A stretch of DNA of 64,000 nucleotides from Crambe crambe. Its lineage: Eukaryota > Porifera > Demospongiae > Poecilosclerida > Crambeidae. Below are positions 50,897 to 64,000 of this stretch, in pieces (positions within the stretch are counted from its first letter, which is position 1; each line of letters starts with the position of its first letter). Location of the stretch: contig OZ004596.1 in NCBI GenBank assembly GCA_963924555.1, forward strand, positions 4,784,139-4,848,138, in the 5' to 3' direction. Both the position numbers and the translations under genes were made by a program. The notes under the pieces are model-generated. The model was not told where the DNA came from and did not search any database. It worked only from the letters and a program-made list of their open reading frames with translations.

Positions 50897-64000
<13,104 letters not shown>

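Overview
This is eukaryotic, metazoan DNA, most likely from a sponge (demosponge). That assignment is an inference. It rests on very short GT-AG introns (often 55-75 bp), a dense cluster of EMI / EGF / fibronectin III / SRCR transmembrane receptor genes with one domain or half-domain per exon, and many small DNA transposons. Another early-branching animal is not excluded. No bacterial operon, tRNA, rRNA or CRISPR array was seen.

Layout, left to right. Gene E (minus, 749-8167, continuing past the left edge) encodes a signal peptide and three SRCR domains; its second intron holds a 5.1-kb array of foldback transposons. Gene F (plus, about 8622-10745) is head to head with E and encodes EMI, three EGF, one FN3 and a short tail with an ITAM-like tyrosine pair, but no membrane segment was found. 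Gene C (minus, 11748-24986) encodes signal peptide, EMI, EGF repeats, SRCR, a membrane-proximal module, a transmembrane helix and an 838-residue repetitive cytoplasmic tail. From 25008 to 34033 lies a nest of DNA transposons: an 880-bp hAT-like element, then an 8.1-kb Mutator-like (MULE) element carrying a Tigger element and a probable LINE fragment. From 34034 to 39220 are broken receptor copies (F', B', C').

Gene B (minus, 39966-49939) is a complete-looking receptor: signal peptide, EMI, EGF, 32 further EGF-type exons, FN3, membrane-proximal module, transmembrane helix and a tail with an NPxY motif. Gene D (minus, 50897 to beyond 64000) is a closely related larger receptor with at least 61 EGF exons; its 5' end lies outside the window.

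B, C and D share the same exon phases and the same membrane-proximal/TM exon, so they are paralogues from tandem duplication. Their ectodomains differ by exon-block gain, loss and exchange, and their tails carry different tyrosine motifs (NPxY, YxxL, repeated YxN, ITAM-like). The architecture recalls EMI-EGF engulfment receptors such as Draper/CED-1/MEGF10, but function here is inferred, not shown. The cluster is being reworked by duplication and transposition: the gene C start codon sits 21 bp from a 9-kb transposon nest that has displaced its upstream DNA.
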